Notes: generated by a model from the letters alone, not told the origin. A stretch of 64,000 nt of DNA from Sphingobium subterraneum (GCF_014199435.1 NZ_JACIJP010000007.1:1-64000), one strand, 5' to 3'. Shown: positions 43,101 through 51,992, counted from the first letter of the stretch. Program-made: numbers and translations.

Positions 43101-43419
43101 GGGCAAAATAGAGGTCGGTGTGATCCTCGAAGACCACCGTGACCTGCGAAAACCCGTTGCGCGAGATCGAGCGCGAACTTTCCAGCCCCGGTATCCCTGC
43201 CATTGCGGTTTCGACCGGGAAGGTGACGAGCCGCTCCATGTCGAGCGGGCCGAGGTTCGGCGCGACCGTGTTGATCTGCACCTGCTTGTTGGTGATGTCC
43301 GGAACGGCATCGATCGGCAGCTTCAAGAGCTGGAAGACACCATAAGCGGAAACGATTAGCGTCAGGATGACCACGCCCCAGCGGAAGCGGATCGACGCAT
43401 CGAGAAGTTTTTCAATCAT
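40165..43419 (-). CDS. czcA: Heavy-metal RND efflux pump CzcA (first copy)
   Basis: 1084 residues, twelve membrane segments with two large periplasmic loops. The TM4 motif [16 protein letters not shown] places it in the HME-RND group for divalent cations. An insertion with SYLTPAGELLTDAV around residue 150-180 is seen, similar to CnrA/NccA-like pumps. Proton-driven pump that expels Zn, Co, Cd or Ni through CzcB and CzcC. Starts one base after czcB. Confidence 0.95.
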   Translation of the reverse strand: MIEKLLDASIRFRWGVVILTLIVSAYGVFQLLKLPIDAVPDITNKQVQINTVAPNLGPLDMERLVTFPVETAMAGIPGLESSRSISRNGFSQVTVVFEDHTDLYFARQQVAERLNQAKGTLPAGVEPSMGPVSTGLGEVLMYVVDFAPSGTKANPKIAGKPGPQPDGSYLTPAGELLTDAVAKEGYLRSVQDWVIRPQLKTVSGVAGIDSIGGYEKQFVVTPDVAKMSTYGISFTELADALEKSNISVGANFVERGGEAFLVRADGRIRTLDEIARASIDSRGGVPVMVRDVATVRIGGDLRTGAATQNGKEVVVGTALMLAGGNSRIVAKSVADRLDTVAKSLPPGVTVKTVLDRSELVDATIGTVEKNLVEGALLVAAVLFWLLGNFRAAVIATLVIPISFLVMGTGMNITGTSGNLMSLGALDFGLIVDGSIIIIENCLQRLAHRQQQLGRVLNLNERLHEVFEASREMVKPTLYGQAIIFLVFVPLLTFTGVEGKTFSPMAITVMLALAGAFVASLTFVPAMVALLIRGEVAEKEVKAVAWVKDRYEPILKRVIDRPWPWVGAGAGTFGAAMLVFLMLGSEFLPVLGEGNLAMQALRIPSTSLAKSTEMQRQVEVSVAKLPEVAFVYSKTGTAEVASDPMPPNASDTFIILKPKDDWPAGVETKDDVIARVEKQLEPLVGNQVEISQPIQLRFNELIAGVRGDIAIKVYGDDLDAMGKSAQQIASVLKTVKGAADVKVEQTAGFPVLDVQFDRDAIARYGLSLQDVSDTVAAAMGGREAGIVFEGDRRYDIVVRLDNLTRNDLDAVGALPVMLPGEDVDRVSVPLREVARFNFSEGLNQVSRENGKRRVVVQANVRGNDLGSFVAEAQEKVNAQVKLPTGSFIEWGGQFKNLQAASQTLSLVIPIIFAAIFGILFLALGGVRQSIAVYSAIPLALAGGVFSLLLTGLPFSVSAAVGFIVLSGVTVLNGLVVMTSINTRLDAGKPVDEAIAEGTMERVRAVLMTGIVPAIGFVPMAIATGTGAEVQKPLAIVVIGGLITSTLLTLFVLPAISHLLLRGRHKKHVPGDYSDVSVLGEPIVDK

Positions 43420-43420
43420 C

Positions 43421-44599
43421 TCAGTGCTCCGCCTCGCCCTTGCCGAGTTCGGCTTTGAGCAGGAACGCGCCCTTGGTCGCGACGACCGCGCCCGGTTTCA
43501 GCCCGTCGATGATTTCGATCCGTCCCCCGCCGCGCTTGCCGGTGACCACATTTGTCGCCTGGAACCCCTTTGCGGTTCGCACGAACACGACATCGCGTCC
43601 CTCGAATGACTGCACGGCCTCCTCAGGTAGCGCGATGGCGCTGCCTGCTGCTGCCCCGCGCGGCGTAATCCGCACGCGCAATCCCTGACCCTGAGTCAGA
43701 CCGCCAACGCCCTGCGGCTGGAGCACGACCGTCGCCGACTTGCTTTCGGGATCGAGGCTGGGCGTGGTCGAGCGGACTACGGCGCTCATGGTCTCGCCTC
43801 CAAGCAATTCGATTACCGCCGTATCGCCCGGCTGGATGCGCCGGGCATCGGCGGCCAGCACCGAGGCGTTGATCTGGATACGATTGGGGTCGGATACGCG
43901 GAACAGTTCGGCCCCGGCGAGCACATAGGCACCAAGCTTGGCATCGGACCTGGTGACGCGACCCGAAATCAGGCTGACCACGGCAAGCGTCCGTCCGTCG
44001 CCGCTCACTTTCGATGCCGCTGCGGCAGATTGGCTGCGCCGCGCTTCGGCTTCAGCTTCTGATAGCGCAGCCTGCGCGCCCTCGAGATCCTGTCGCGCAG
44101 TGACGCGCGCGTCGAACAGGCGCTTTTCACGCGCATAGGTCGAGCGCGCCAGGGCGAGTTTGGCCTGTGCCGTGCTGCGCTCCGACGCGATGCTTGCCGC
44201 GTCGCGGCTTTCCATCGTCGCAATCGACTGGCCAGCCTGGACATAATCACCAAGGCGGCGATTGATGGCGGTAATCGCTCCATCGGCGCGCGCTGTCAGC
44301 ACCGCTTCGCCTTCGGGTGTCGCGGCAACGACGCCTTGTGCGAGGATTTCCGAGCCGAGGCCTCCGGACTGGAGTGTTTCAGTGACGATCCCCGCGCCTT
44401 GCGCACGGGCAGAATCCATTTCGACGAAGCCCTCCGGGCCGTGGTTTTCCTCTGCCTTCTCATCCGGCGCGGCGGCCTCGGTAGGTGCAGCATCGGGTGC
44501 GAGCAGCGTGCGGCCCAGCATGATACCGCCACCGGCGAGAACCAATGCGCCTGCCGCCACTGTGGCGATCAGGGCTTTTCTGTTTTCTGCAAATTCCAT
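43421..44599 (-). CDS. czcB: Membrane fusion protein CzcB (first copy)
   Basis: 392 residues with an N-terminal membrane anchor (ALIATVAAGALVLAGGGIML), an acidic stretch, then barrel-sandwich and alpha-hairpin domains (ARLDLARSTYAREKRLFDAR-like helix pair) and a C-terminal part ending GAFLLKAELGKGEAEH. Links CzcA to CzcC in the periplasm. Overlap with its neighbours is minimal, in the order C-B-A. Confidence 0.9.
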   Translation of the reverse strand: MEFAENRKALIATVAAGALVLAGGGIMLGRTLLAPDAAPTEAAAPDEKAEENHGPEGFVEMDSARAQGAGIVTETLQSGGLGSEILAQGVVAATPEGEAVLTARADGAITAINRRLGDYVQAGQSIATMESRDAASIASERSTAQAKLALARSTYAREKRLFDARVTARQDLEGAQAALSEAEAEARRSQSAAAASKVSGDGRTLAVVSLISGRVTRSDAKLGAYVLAGAELFRVSDPNRIQINASVLAADARRIQPGDTAVIELLGGETMSAVVRSTTPSLDPESKSATVVLQPQGVGGLTQGQGLRVRITPRGAAAGSAIALPEEAVQSFEGRDVVFVRTAKGFQATNVVTGKRGGGRIEIIDGLKPGAVVATKGAFLLKAELGKGEAEH

Positions 44600-44610
44600 G
44601 GGATAATTCC

Positions 44611-45819
44611 TTACTGCGCGTTCGCGCGAGCCAGCGCGGCGAGCGCGCGGGCGCGATCCAGTTGCGCTTCGATGATGGCGAGACGAGTGCTGGTGAGCGC
44701 TTGCTGCGCGTCGATCAGTTCGAGCAGCGAGAACTTGCCCGCCCGGTAGCCGATGCCGGCCAGGCGTTCGGCCTCGGTCGCCTGGCGCAGGCCAGGGCCG
44801 GTGAGAGCCGCAAGCCGCTCGTTTGCCGCCGACAATAAGGTCTGCGCCTCCTGTCGGGTGAAGCTGGTGTCGAGGCGGGTCTGGGCAAACATTGCCTCTG
44901 CGGCATCGCTGTCCGCCCTTGCCGCCGCCACACCGCTGCGGCCGCGATTGTTGAATGGCAAGGGAACCGAAAGACCCATGACAACGGCCGTCGCTCCGCT
45001 CTCCCGGAAACTGCGAAAACCACCCGACGCTGTGACGTTTGGCACAGCCTCCGCCCGCGCCAGCGTGATGCGAGCCGAGGCGGCATCGCGCTCGGCCGCA
45101 GCCAGTCGTTCATCGAGACTCGCGGTTCCCGGGGGTAGAGGCACGGTCGGGACCGGGTCTCCACCGATCGCCGACAGGTCTGGGTCTTCACTGCCGATGA
45201 AGAGACCCAGCTTCCTTCTTGCAGTCAGCAACAGCCCGAAGGAGCGCAGACTCTCGGCCTCGGCCTCGGCCAGCAAAGCGTCGGCGCGCAACTTGCGCAG
45301 CGGCGGATCACGCCCGGCATCGACAAGGGCTCCGGCGATCCGCGCCAGTTCCTGCGCGCGGGTCAAATTGCCACGGGCGAGCACCGCCCGGTCGTCCGCC
45401 GCGCGCAATTCCGCATGAGCGACCGCAATATCATAGGAGAGATCGGCGGCCGCCCTGCTCAGCGACAGCCGGGCAAACTCGCGTTCGGCTCCCGCCACGG
45501 CCTTGCGCGCCCGCCGCTCGCCGCCCAGCTCGAACTCCTGACTGACCGCGACCGTGACTTCGCTCTGGCGAAACGAGCGATAAGGACCGGTGCCGCTGAA
45601 ATTCTCGACTTCAACCCCGATCGTGGGGTTTGGCCGCAGCCCGGCCCGCACCGCACGCGCTTCGGCGGCCCTTAACTCCGCCTCGGCACGGGTTATGCGC
45701 GGGGAGACTTCACGGCCCTTGGCAAGCGCATCATCCAAGGTCACCGGCTCGGCCCATGCCGGGCCGGCCTGTATCACCAGCGCACCGGCCATCAGCAGGG
45801 CGCGCAATCGTATTGGCAT
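44611..45819 (-). CDS. czcC: Outer-membrane factor CzcC (first copy)
   Basis: 402 residues from ATG 45819 (AGGAG upstream). Signal peptide ending GPAWAEP, then TolC-like helical repeats with LRPNPTIGVEVENFSG and the second-half equivalent. Forms the outer-membrane exit duct of the CzcCBA complex. Confidence 0.9.
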   Translation of the reverse strand: MPIRLRALLMAGALVIQAGPAWAEPVTLDDALAKGREVSPRITRAEAELRAAEARAVRAGLRPNPTIGVEVENFSGTGPYRSFRQSEVTVAVSQEFELGGERRARKAVAGAEREFARLSLSRAAADLSYDIAVAHAELRAADDRAVLARGNLTRAQELARIAGALVDAGRDPPLRKLRADALLAEAEAESLRSFGLLLTARRKLGLFIGSEDPDLSAIGGDPVPTVPLPPGTASLDERLAAAERDAASARITLARAEAVPNVTASGGFRSFRESGATAVVMGLSVPLPFNNRGRSGVAAARADSDAAEAMFAQTRLDTSFTRQEAQTLLSAANERLAALTGPGLRQATEAERLAGIGYRAGKFSLLELIDAQQALTSTRLAIIEAQLDRARALAALARANAQ

Positions 45820-45878
45820 GGGAAACTCCTGATCAATGCAAGATGGCGCGGGCAATGCGTGCCCGCGTCAGGCAAAGA

Positions 45879-46223
45879 TCAGGCTGAAGGCGGTTGTGTG
45901 GGGGGGGCTGTAGACCAGGAGTTGAGGCTGGCTTGCCTGTCTGCCGGACGTGGCTGACCGGCCTTCAGGCACGGCTGCTGCGATATGTCTGCTGGCTCGG
46001 CCAAACTCGCAGTACAATGTCCATGCGCCATGTGCCCGACCGCACCAGTCTGTGACTTACCTGACTCATCGCTGTCCTGCGAGCTATCCTCGCTTGAGAC
46101 TTGGCTTGAGACTTGCGCAAAGCCTGCGACTTCCACTACCGGATTGGCGAGCAATGGCGAGCCCGCGATGTCGCACGCGAGCACCGACAGCATCATTATC
46201 AGACAAGATACCCAGCGAGCCAT
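45879..46223 (-). CDS. czcI: CzcI-like small periplasmic protein (first copy)
   Basis: 114 residues from ATG 46223 or longer from 46301; no strong ribosome site for either. Hydrophobic start (WVSCLIMMLSVLAC, lipobox-like), then a Ser/Asp/His-rich mature part with HMAHGHC. Ends PPTQPPSA, like the equivalent gene at 62664. First in the czcICBA order, probably a metal-binding modulator of regulation. Confidence 0.6.
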   Translation of the reverse strand: MARWVSCLIMMLSVLACDIAGSPLLANPVVEVAGFAQVSSQVSSEDSSQDSDESGKSQTGAVGHMAHGHCTASLAEPADISQQPCLKAGQPRPADRQASLNSWSTAPPTQPPSA

Positions 46224-46305
46224 GGCCGGGCCTATATCGGTCGCATTCTGGCGTTGCAACAGCTTTTCTGGCAACATGTTGCAAATAAGAAAATTTGCCA
46301 TTCTT

Positions 46306-46473
46306 ATGTGACAATATCACCTGTTGCGACTCCCTGTTACACTATTCTAATTTGTTCGCCAACTTGGTATTTTTCGACATAACAACTTTGCACTTCTATT
46401 TTTACTTGCGGACGATGTGTAAGTGCGCGCATCGAAAAAATTAATACGCAAAATGATGATCGCGAGGCTTTGA
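46306..46473. promoter_or_regulatory. AT-rich divergent promoter region
   Basis: A dyad GTGA-CAATA-TCAC (about 46308-46320) and an AT-rich run lie between the first czc operon and the SRPBCC gene. Likely holds promoters for both. Confidence 0.4.
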
Positions 46474-46917
46474 ATGAGCGTTTTCAGAGAGACCTTAATT
46501 GCCGCGCCTCCCGAGCAGGTCTGGGCGGCGCTTGTTTCCTTTGACGACTATGCGAAGTGGCATCCCATGGCTCGGATCGAGGGCGAACCCGGAGTGGATG
46601 CACCGTTGCGCTACTCGATCAGGACTGACTACCGAAATCCGAAATTCATGACGGTCGATGCGCAGATTGTGACCTTCGAACCGCAGCGCGTTCTCGCCTT
46701 TCGCTATGGCCTCGGGATGCTGCTATCGATCCACGAGCAATTTTCAGTTGAAACGCATGGCAAGGCGGCGACGCGCCTCGTGCACCGGTATGACATAAGC
46801 GGCATGGCGGCATGGTTGGCAATGTCGCGTGCAAAAAGGAATCTGACGACCCTGACAGAAGCCGTGGGGTCGGCTCTGAAGCCCTATCTGGAACAAGCGG
46901 CACGACGGAAACGGTAG
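46474..46917 (+). CDS. SRPBCC (START-like) domain protein
   Basis: 147 residues starting MSVFRETLIAAPPEQVWAAL, the standard SRPBCC opening, then beta strands and a final helix LTTLTEAVGSALKPYLEQ. Binds a hydrophobic ligand or acts in stress response; ligand unknown. Convergent with the DUF3703 gene, 6 bases apart. Confidence 0.8.
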   Translation: MSVFRETLIAAPPEQVWAALVSFDDYAKWHPMARIEGEPGVDAPLRYSIRTDYRNPKFMTVDAQIVTFEPQRVLAFRYGLGMLLSIHEQFSVETHGKAATRLVHRYDISGMAAWLAMSRAKRNLTTLTEAVGSALKPYLEQAARRKR

Positions 46918-46923
46918 GGCGCG

Positions 46924-47277
46924 TCACCTGGCAACTTCATCGATGACATCGCGCAAGTCGTCAGGTATCGGCATTGGCGCAAAAGCGCTGACGTTTGAGC
47001 GGCCGGTATTTCCCTTCGGGATGCGCCCGGTAAGCGTACCAAGCGGTGCAAGAACTAAGCGTGCGAGCTGACCACTAATCTCCCGGGCGTCGTGAACTGC
47101 CACCGCGAATTTAAGCATTTCCCAGTGACTGTTCAGGTGCAGCCCAATATGGAGTTGCGAAATTATGTGGGCGCGTTCGAGCGCGCGCCATGCCTTCTCG
47201 ATGCTCCCCTCGATCCGCGCGTTCCGGAAAGCGGCCATCTCGTTTGCAACAAGCAAAATTGTCTGATCCCGGGTCAT
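46924..47277 (-). CDS. DUF3703 family protein
   Basis: 117 residues with the family core AWRALERAHIISQ and HLNSHWEMLKFA. Helical. The family often follows CDF-type cation transporters, as here: it overlaps the CDF gene by 4 bases. No known function; possibly a metal-efflux accessory. Confidence 0.8.
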   Translation of the reverse strand: MTRDQTILLVANEMAAFRNARIEGSIEKAWRALERAHIISQLHIGLHLNSHWEMLKFAVAVHDAREISGQLARLVLAPLGTLTGRIPKGNTGRSNVSAFAPMPIPDDLRDVIDEVAR

Positions 47278-47886
47278 TCTGCGACCAACCGCAACTCACC
47301 CAGCGCCTGCCGCAGCACCTGAGCGCTTCCGGTCAGCGCCAGTGCGGCCATAACGCTCGCAACGATCAGGTCAGGCCAAGCGTTACCGGTGCCGAATACG
47401 CCAACGGCCGCCAGCATAACCGCGACATTGCCAATCGCGTCATTACGCGAGCATATCCAGACCGAACGCATGTTCGCGTCGCCCGTCCGGTAGCGATAGA
47501 GCAACAACGCAACCCCGACATTGGCTGCAAGCGCCAGCGCGCCGACTGCGCCCATCGTCGTCGGGTCCGGCGCGGTGCCGTTCACAAACGCCAGTATTGC
47601 GCTGCCAAATACCCAGGCGGCAAAGCCGAGCATGAACAGCGATTTGAGCAACGCCGCCCGTGCGCGCCATGACAACGCTGCCCCGACGACCGCGAGGCTG
47701 ACGGCATAATTGGCCGCGTCCGCCAGAAAATCGAGTGCGTCGGCTTGAAGCGCACGGCTATCCGCCGTCGCACCAGCGACCATCTCGACGAAGAACATGG
47801 CCGCATTGACGATCAGCGCCGCCCATAGCACCCGCCGCCAGCGCGTTCTCACTTCCGCAGGCGCTCGCGCAGCAATCGTCAGCCAT
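47274..47886 (-). pseudogene. CDF cation transporter with 5' frameshift
   Basis: 192 residues from a GTG at 47852 form a CDF protein (DALDFLADAANYAVSL, RYRTGDANMRSVWICSRNDA). The intact relative at 51993 starts MADQCCASACG before this part. Here ATG 47886 opens MADDCCASACGSEN in another frame, so an indel near 47840-47850 separates the two parts. The shorter frame may still be made from GTG 47852, without the Cys-rich start. DUF3703 follows directly. Confidence 0.75.
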
Positions 47887-47976
47887 GTCCGGTAGTCCCC
47901 TTCGCGGCCCGCCCGCTGGAAAGCCTGTGATTATACCAGCCGCCCAGAACCACGATCGCTATCGTCAAAAGCTGTG
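47879..47976 (-). pseudogene. 3' remnant of an FTR1-type iron permease gene
   Basis: Reading LGAQLLTIAIVVLGGWYNHR, then a basic tail ending in HG and a stop. This matches the end of the complete FTR1 gene at 52635 (VTVIWGIWYNERRAATRE). It stands directly before the frameshifted CDF gene, as FTR1 stands before CDF at 52631. The rest was removed where the IS3 remnant begins. Confidence 0.7.
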
Positions 47977-47979
47977 CGC

Positions 47980-48209
47980 CTAATGCCTTGGTCGAGGTGA
48001 TCCACCGGCGCGGACCATGGCGCAGCTACGAAGCCGTCGAGTTCGCAACACTGGAATGGGTCGACTGGTTCAACAACCGGCGACTGCTGGAGCCTGTCGG
48101 CAACATCCCGCCCGCCGAAGCCGAACAACGATACTTCGCCATGCTGGACGACACACTCATGGCTGCGTAATTTAATCCAAATGGCCTCCGACAATCCCGG
48201 GGCGGTTCA
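47980..48209 (+). mobile_element. IS3-family remnant: end of transposase and right inverted repeat
   Basis: The frame at 47988-48170 reads EVIHRRGPWRSYEAVEFATL and WVDWFNNRRLLEPVGNIPPA, the C-terminus of IS3 OrfB. The terminal sequence CTCCGACAATCCCGGGGCGG, then TTCA, ending at 48209, is the right inverted repeat of this group. The left end and most of the transposase are absent, so it cannot move by itself. Confidence 0.85.
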
Positions 48210-48425
48210 GTCCCACCAATGTTTGCCGGTCCAGGTCGACAATTTCAAGGGGCCCAACGCCGCCTTCAATGGACAAACACACCATGAAACAATCCGGGGA
48301 TGATGATGATGACCTCTCACAGTCGATGTGTCGTTAGATTGTTGAGCGTACGAAAGACAGATAAACGCATGCCGTTTACAGGATACTTCTCTGGTCATAC
48401 GTCAGCCAAGTAAGGAGATTATCAT

Positions 48426-49266
48426 ATGACCACGGCCATCCAGGACATCCTGTTATATGGAAACCTATCCCAATCGCATGCCGCGATGGGCTCTCGACGA
48501 AGCGGTGCGGCTTGCCGACCAATTTGGAGCACGTCTTTCCGGAATCCTTTGCGAGACCCACATCCCGGCAGTCGGCAATTGGCTTTCGGATAAATTCGCA
48601 CATACCAACGCGCTAGTCGCCACCGAAAATATCCGAAGCCTAGAGGCCGCTCAGGAACTTCTGGACGAATTCTCTTTGCTCGTCAGCGAAGATCGGCGTG
48701 GCGAGCAATTCCTTGTCGAATGCGGCCTGATCGGTAATCCCACCGAGCCAGCGCGCCTAGCTCGCACGCATGACCTCGCCGTGGTTCCGGTCGAAACAAA
48801 TGTCGAATACCAGGTCGCCGCTGAGGGCCTGATATTCGATTCGGGTCGCCCTGTCCTGCTTCTCCCCCAGCCCGTGTCCAGCGGGCGCCGATTCGATAAT
48901 GTCATCATCGGGTGGGACGGTGGTCGATCGGCCGCTAGGGCGCTGGCAGAGGCGCTGCCGATCTGCCGCACCGCCCGGTCCATTCGTGTGCTTGCGATAA
49001 CGGGAGAGAAGGCGCTTGACGCGGCACTGATCCTCAAGGAGGTTCATCGTCACTTGGTTTGCCATGACTTAGCCAGTAGCATGGAGCAAGTGCCTGCTGA
49101 TGGATGCGATGCAGGTACGGCCCTCTTGAAACGCGGCGTTGAGACCGGTGCAGACCTTCTGATCATGGGGGCATATGGTCACTCGAGAACACGGGAGTCC
49201 GTGCTCGGAGGCGCGACACGGTCTGTCATTCATGATCCTCGATTACCGGTCCTACTTTGCCACTAA
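48426..49266 (+). pseudogene. Universal stress protein with 5' frameshift
   Basis: AAGGAG (48413-48418) precedes ATG 48426, which reads MTTAIQDILLY, then loses frame. The next frame from ATG 48457 (METYPNRMPRWALDEAVRLA) is a normal Usp of 269 residues with second-domain loop MGAYGHSRTRESVLGGATRS. A 1-base deletion or 2-base insertion near 48456 would restore one protein. It could start at ATG 48457 without a ribosome site. Sequencing error is the other explanation. Confidence 0.75.
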
Positions 49267-49599
49267 GCGAAGCGGCAGCGGCACAAATCAAATTGCCCAG
49301 CAGATGGACAGGCGGCGCAATTCTCCAACCATCTAGGCCAACAACGGCTTTGATCGATTCAACCTAGCTGAGTTTTCCACCAGCCTCCGCACGCTCTGCA
49401 ATGCCGAAACGCCGGCGCCTATGACTGTTGCTGCAATGCCACACCCCGGAAGAAATGTGCCGTGACTGGCGGCAGGATTTGTGCAGTGCACCATTCCAAG
49501 TTAAGGGGAAATGCCTTTCGATAATACGCCCCATTCCCATGAGGGCTAGCCGAGAGACCGCAGGATGAACGAATTTCGGATCAATAAGGAAATTCGCTC
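49267..49599. other. Intergenic region before the porin gene
   Basis: About 330 bases. No convincing gene or hairpin; contains AAGGAAAT just before ATG 49600 and presumably the porin promoter. Confidence 0.5.
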
Positions 49600-50343
49600 A
49601 TGAAGAAGACTGTTCCAATCGTTGTGGCGGCCTTTGTGGTTGTCCTATCTTCGCCCGCGTGGGCTGACGAAACCGACCCCCCTGCCAGCGATGTTACGAT
49701 TTCGGGCGGTGCGACGCTCGTCAGCGACTACCGATTCCGCGGCATTTCCCAGACGGATAAAAACTTCGCCGTCCAAGGAACCTTTACTGTCAGCCATTCC
49801 TCCGGATTCTACGCTTCCGTTTGGGGTTCTTCGGTCAGCGACTACATCGCCAGCAACAGCCAGGAAATCGATCTCGTTGGCGGCTACAAGCACTCCTTCG
49901 GCGCCACCACCGTCGATGTTGGCGCGACCTACTATTATTATCCCGGTTCGGCTTTGCCCTTTTCGGACTTCATCGAACCCTATGTCGCCGTTTCGCACAC
50001 ACTGGGCCCTGTCACCGGCAAAGTCAGCCTGCTCTACGCTCCCAAGCAACAGGCTCTTTCCGTCAACGGTGTCACGAAGGATGACAATCTCTATCTTGCG
50101 GCGGATCTTTCTGCAGGCATTCCTGACACGCCAATCAGCCTTTCGGCGCATGTCGGCCATAATTTCAGCCCAAGCTACATCACGTTCGGCAACAAATATA
50201 CGGACTGGAGCATCGGCGCGACTTACACTTGGAAAAATCTGTCGCTCGGGGTTTCTTACGTCGATACCGACAAGGACATGATAGTGGGAACGCGCAATGA
50301 AACCAAGGCAGGTGTTGTCGGGACCTTGGGAGTCGCTTTCTAG
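49600..50343 (+). CDS. TorF-family putative porin
   Basis: 247 residues with signal peptide ending SSPAWADE. The mature start SGGATLVSDYRFRGISQTDK is the family signature; beta-strand alternation runs to the end GVVGTLGVAF with a terminal Phe as in outer-membrane proteins. Ribosome site AAGGAAAT. Possibly takes up or leaks small solutes; ligand unknown. Confidence 0.9.
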   Translation: MKKTVPIVVAAFVVVLSSPAWADETDPPASDVTISGGATLVSDYRFRGISQTDKNFAVQGTFTVSHSSGFYASVWGSSVSDYIASNSQEIDLVGGYKHSFGATTVDVGATYYYYPGSALPFSDFIEPYVAVSHTLGPVTGKVSLLYAPKQQALSVNGVTKDDNLYLAADLSAGIPDTPISLSAHVGHNFSPSYITFGNKYTDWSIGATYTWKNLSLGVSYVDTDKDMIVGTRNETKAGVVGTLGVAF

Positions 50344-50361
50344 TTCGGCGGTAAAATGAGT

Positions 50362-50390
50362 GAAGGGCCGCAAATGAAGGGCGGCCCTTC
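50362..50390. terminator. Hairpin between convergent porin and HTH genes
   Basis: GAAGGGCCGC (50362-50371) pairs with GCGGCCCTTC (50381-50390). It follows the porin stop by about 18 bases; no T-run after it, though the minus direction has TTTT shortly after. Confidence 0.5.
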
Positions 50391-50497
50391 GCAGGTTCGA
50401 GCAGGCCCTCGGGACGAGCCGAATCGCGCAAGGCTTCGGTGTTGGTTCGGAACGCCTGCTGGAGAGACTGTTGCGGGAAAGGAGCACCTTTCGCCGC

Positions 50498-51769
50498 TCA
50501 GCCCTCGGTGTCGTTGCCGAGTTGTCGCCGAACGTCTCTGTCGCGAATCACCCCGCTTGGCATGCGCTTGTCGGGAAACATTTCTCGCGCACGAGCTACC
50601 ACCACACTCGGATCGATACGCAAGCGCTCCGCATCCTCCAGGATCGTGCCATGCGTAAAGGCATCCTTTGACTTGCAGGACTGCCATTGCGCGCTTGGAA
50701 TCAGAGCTTCGCGAGCATAAACATCGGCATCCTCATCGATTGCCGACATCGCGGGAGCTGCAATCTCATCGAAGATCCCATCATATTCGCCTGGCGCAAT
50801 ATGGAGAACGAGATGGCCAAGCTCGTACATGAGCGCAAGCCAGAACCATTCAAGTCGATAATCCCGCAAAGTCAACGCAACGATCATCTGGCCGGCCGGA
50901 GTACGAATGGCGCCTCCATCGATCTGCATGCCTGGCAAAGGCGACTCGATTATGAAATGGATGCCAATGTCATTCAGGTGGCTCTTGATGCGTCTGACGC
51001 CGCCCCGGATCGCGCTGAACCGAGCTATGGTACGCACCCATGCGGGATTGACCTTCACAGGGTCGAAGGCAGTTTCGAGCGGTCCTGCGTCGGCTAGGCT
51101 TATCACTCTGGCTTCCCATGCCGATATGGCTCCCTCATGTGGAACCCCCTTCGACCTGACGTGACGGTTACGTGATGCGGGATTTGATCCGTAGGCCTTG
51201 GCCAAGAATCGTTCGAGACGCCCCGGAGCTTCTTTGGCAGCGTCGATCGCGCCACCATCCCACGGCCCGATCCATCCCCGTGTGTACATCTCGCCTATTG
51301 GAAAACGGGCTGTCTTCGTCGCATCGACAGGACCCATCGTCCGATTTCCCATCAGGTTCCCTGCCTGATGTATCTTGACGCCCAACGCTTCTGCAATCGT
51401 GATAAGGCGCCATAAGCTGGTCGCCCGATAGCGATCCTCCTCATATTGCTGGATTTGCTGCATTTTGTACCCCAAGAATTTGGCTAAATCCATTTGGGTC
51501 ATGCCGCGCGCGATTCGGGCCGCAATCAGGGTTTCGGGTAGATCTTCCAGACTTTCGGATGGCAGGAGAGTATCGTCGCTGATCTGCAAGCGGCCATGAA
51601 GTTCGATTTCCTTTTCAAGCTGGTCAATTTCGGCAATAAGCTTTACCCGAAACTCCTCATTGGATGGCGTCTCGCCCCTGCTGTAGGCGCCATTAAGTTG
51701 ATCGAGTTTCCCCTTGAGCTCCTCGACCCGCCCGCGCGCCATCTTTACTTGCATGCTTGATTTCAACAT
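50498..51769 (-). CDS. HTH and ImmA/IrrE-like regulator with altered zinc motif
   Basis: 423 residues: coiled coil (about 1-60), XRE helix-turn-helix (ARIARGMTQMDLAKFLGYKM, 84-103) and a C-terminal ImmA/IrrE-type domain. The metallopeptidase motif should be HExxH; here residues 315-319 read YELGH, so the first His ligand is lost although the rest (EDADVYAREALIP) is kept. It may bind DNA but probably does not cleave. Long, standalone gene on the minus strand after the metal cluster. Confidence 0.8.
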   Translation of the reverse strand: MLKSSMQVKMARGRVEELKGKLDQLNGAYSRGETPSNEEFRVKLIAEIDQLEKEIELHGRLQISDDTLLPSESLEDLPETLIAARIARGMTQMDLAKFLGYKMQQIQQYEEDRYRATSLWRLITIAEALGVKIHQAGNLMGNRTMGPVDATKTARFPIGEMYTRGWIGPWDGGAIDAAKEAPGRLERFLAKAYGSNPASRNRHVRSKGVPHEGAISAWEARVISLADAGPLETAFDPVKVNPAWVRTIARFSAIRGGVRRIKSHLNDIGIHFIIESPLPGMQIDGGAIRTPAGQMIVALTLRDYRLEWFWLALMYELGHLVLHIAPGEYDGIFDEIAAPAMSAIDEDADVYAREALIPSAQWQSCKSKDAFTHGTILEDAERLRIDPSVVVARAREMFPDKRMPSGVIRDRDVRRQLGNDTEG

Positions 51770-51797
51770 GACTTAAGCATTCCGTTCAATTTCCCTC

Positions 51798-51983
51798 TTA
51801 ACTCGGGAATAAAATGAACCTGGGTCTACCGTGGTTGGTATCATCTGATCTGGGCGCCGATTTCGGTTCAGGACCACTCGCCACCTCGGCAACGTTCCTC
51901 GTGCGGCGACGAATGGCAATGAAGCGATGGAATGCCATCATGATGAATGCCACGAGGGCGAGGAAGCTAACGGCCGAAGACAT
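51798..51983 (-). CDS. Small single-span membrane protein
   Basis: 61 residues, MSSAVSFLALVAFIMMAFHR with a basic region right after, so one membrane helix with cytoplasmic C-terminus. AGGGGT lies about 8 bases before the start at 51983, and the gene follows CDF by 9 bases. Likely part of the FTR1-CDF operon; role unknown. Confidence 0.5.
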   Translation of the reverse strand: MSSAVSFLALVAFIMMAFHRFIAIRRRTRNVAEVASGPEPKSAPRSDDTNHGRPRFILFPS

Positions 51984-51992
51984 GCGTTACCC

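Noticed and set aside
47931..48194. Minus-strand frame over the IS3 remnant
   Set aside because: The plus strand clearly encodes transposase C-terminus here.
35228..49546. Repeated TTCCCATGAGGGC at 35228-35240 and 49534-49546
   Set aside because: Two 13-base matches upstream of unrelated genes without shared surroundings; may be chance.
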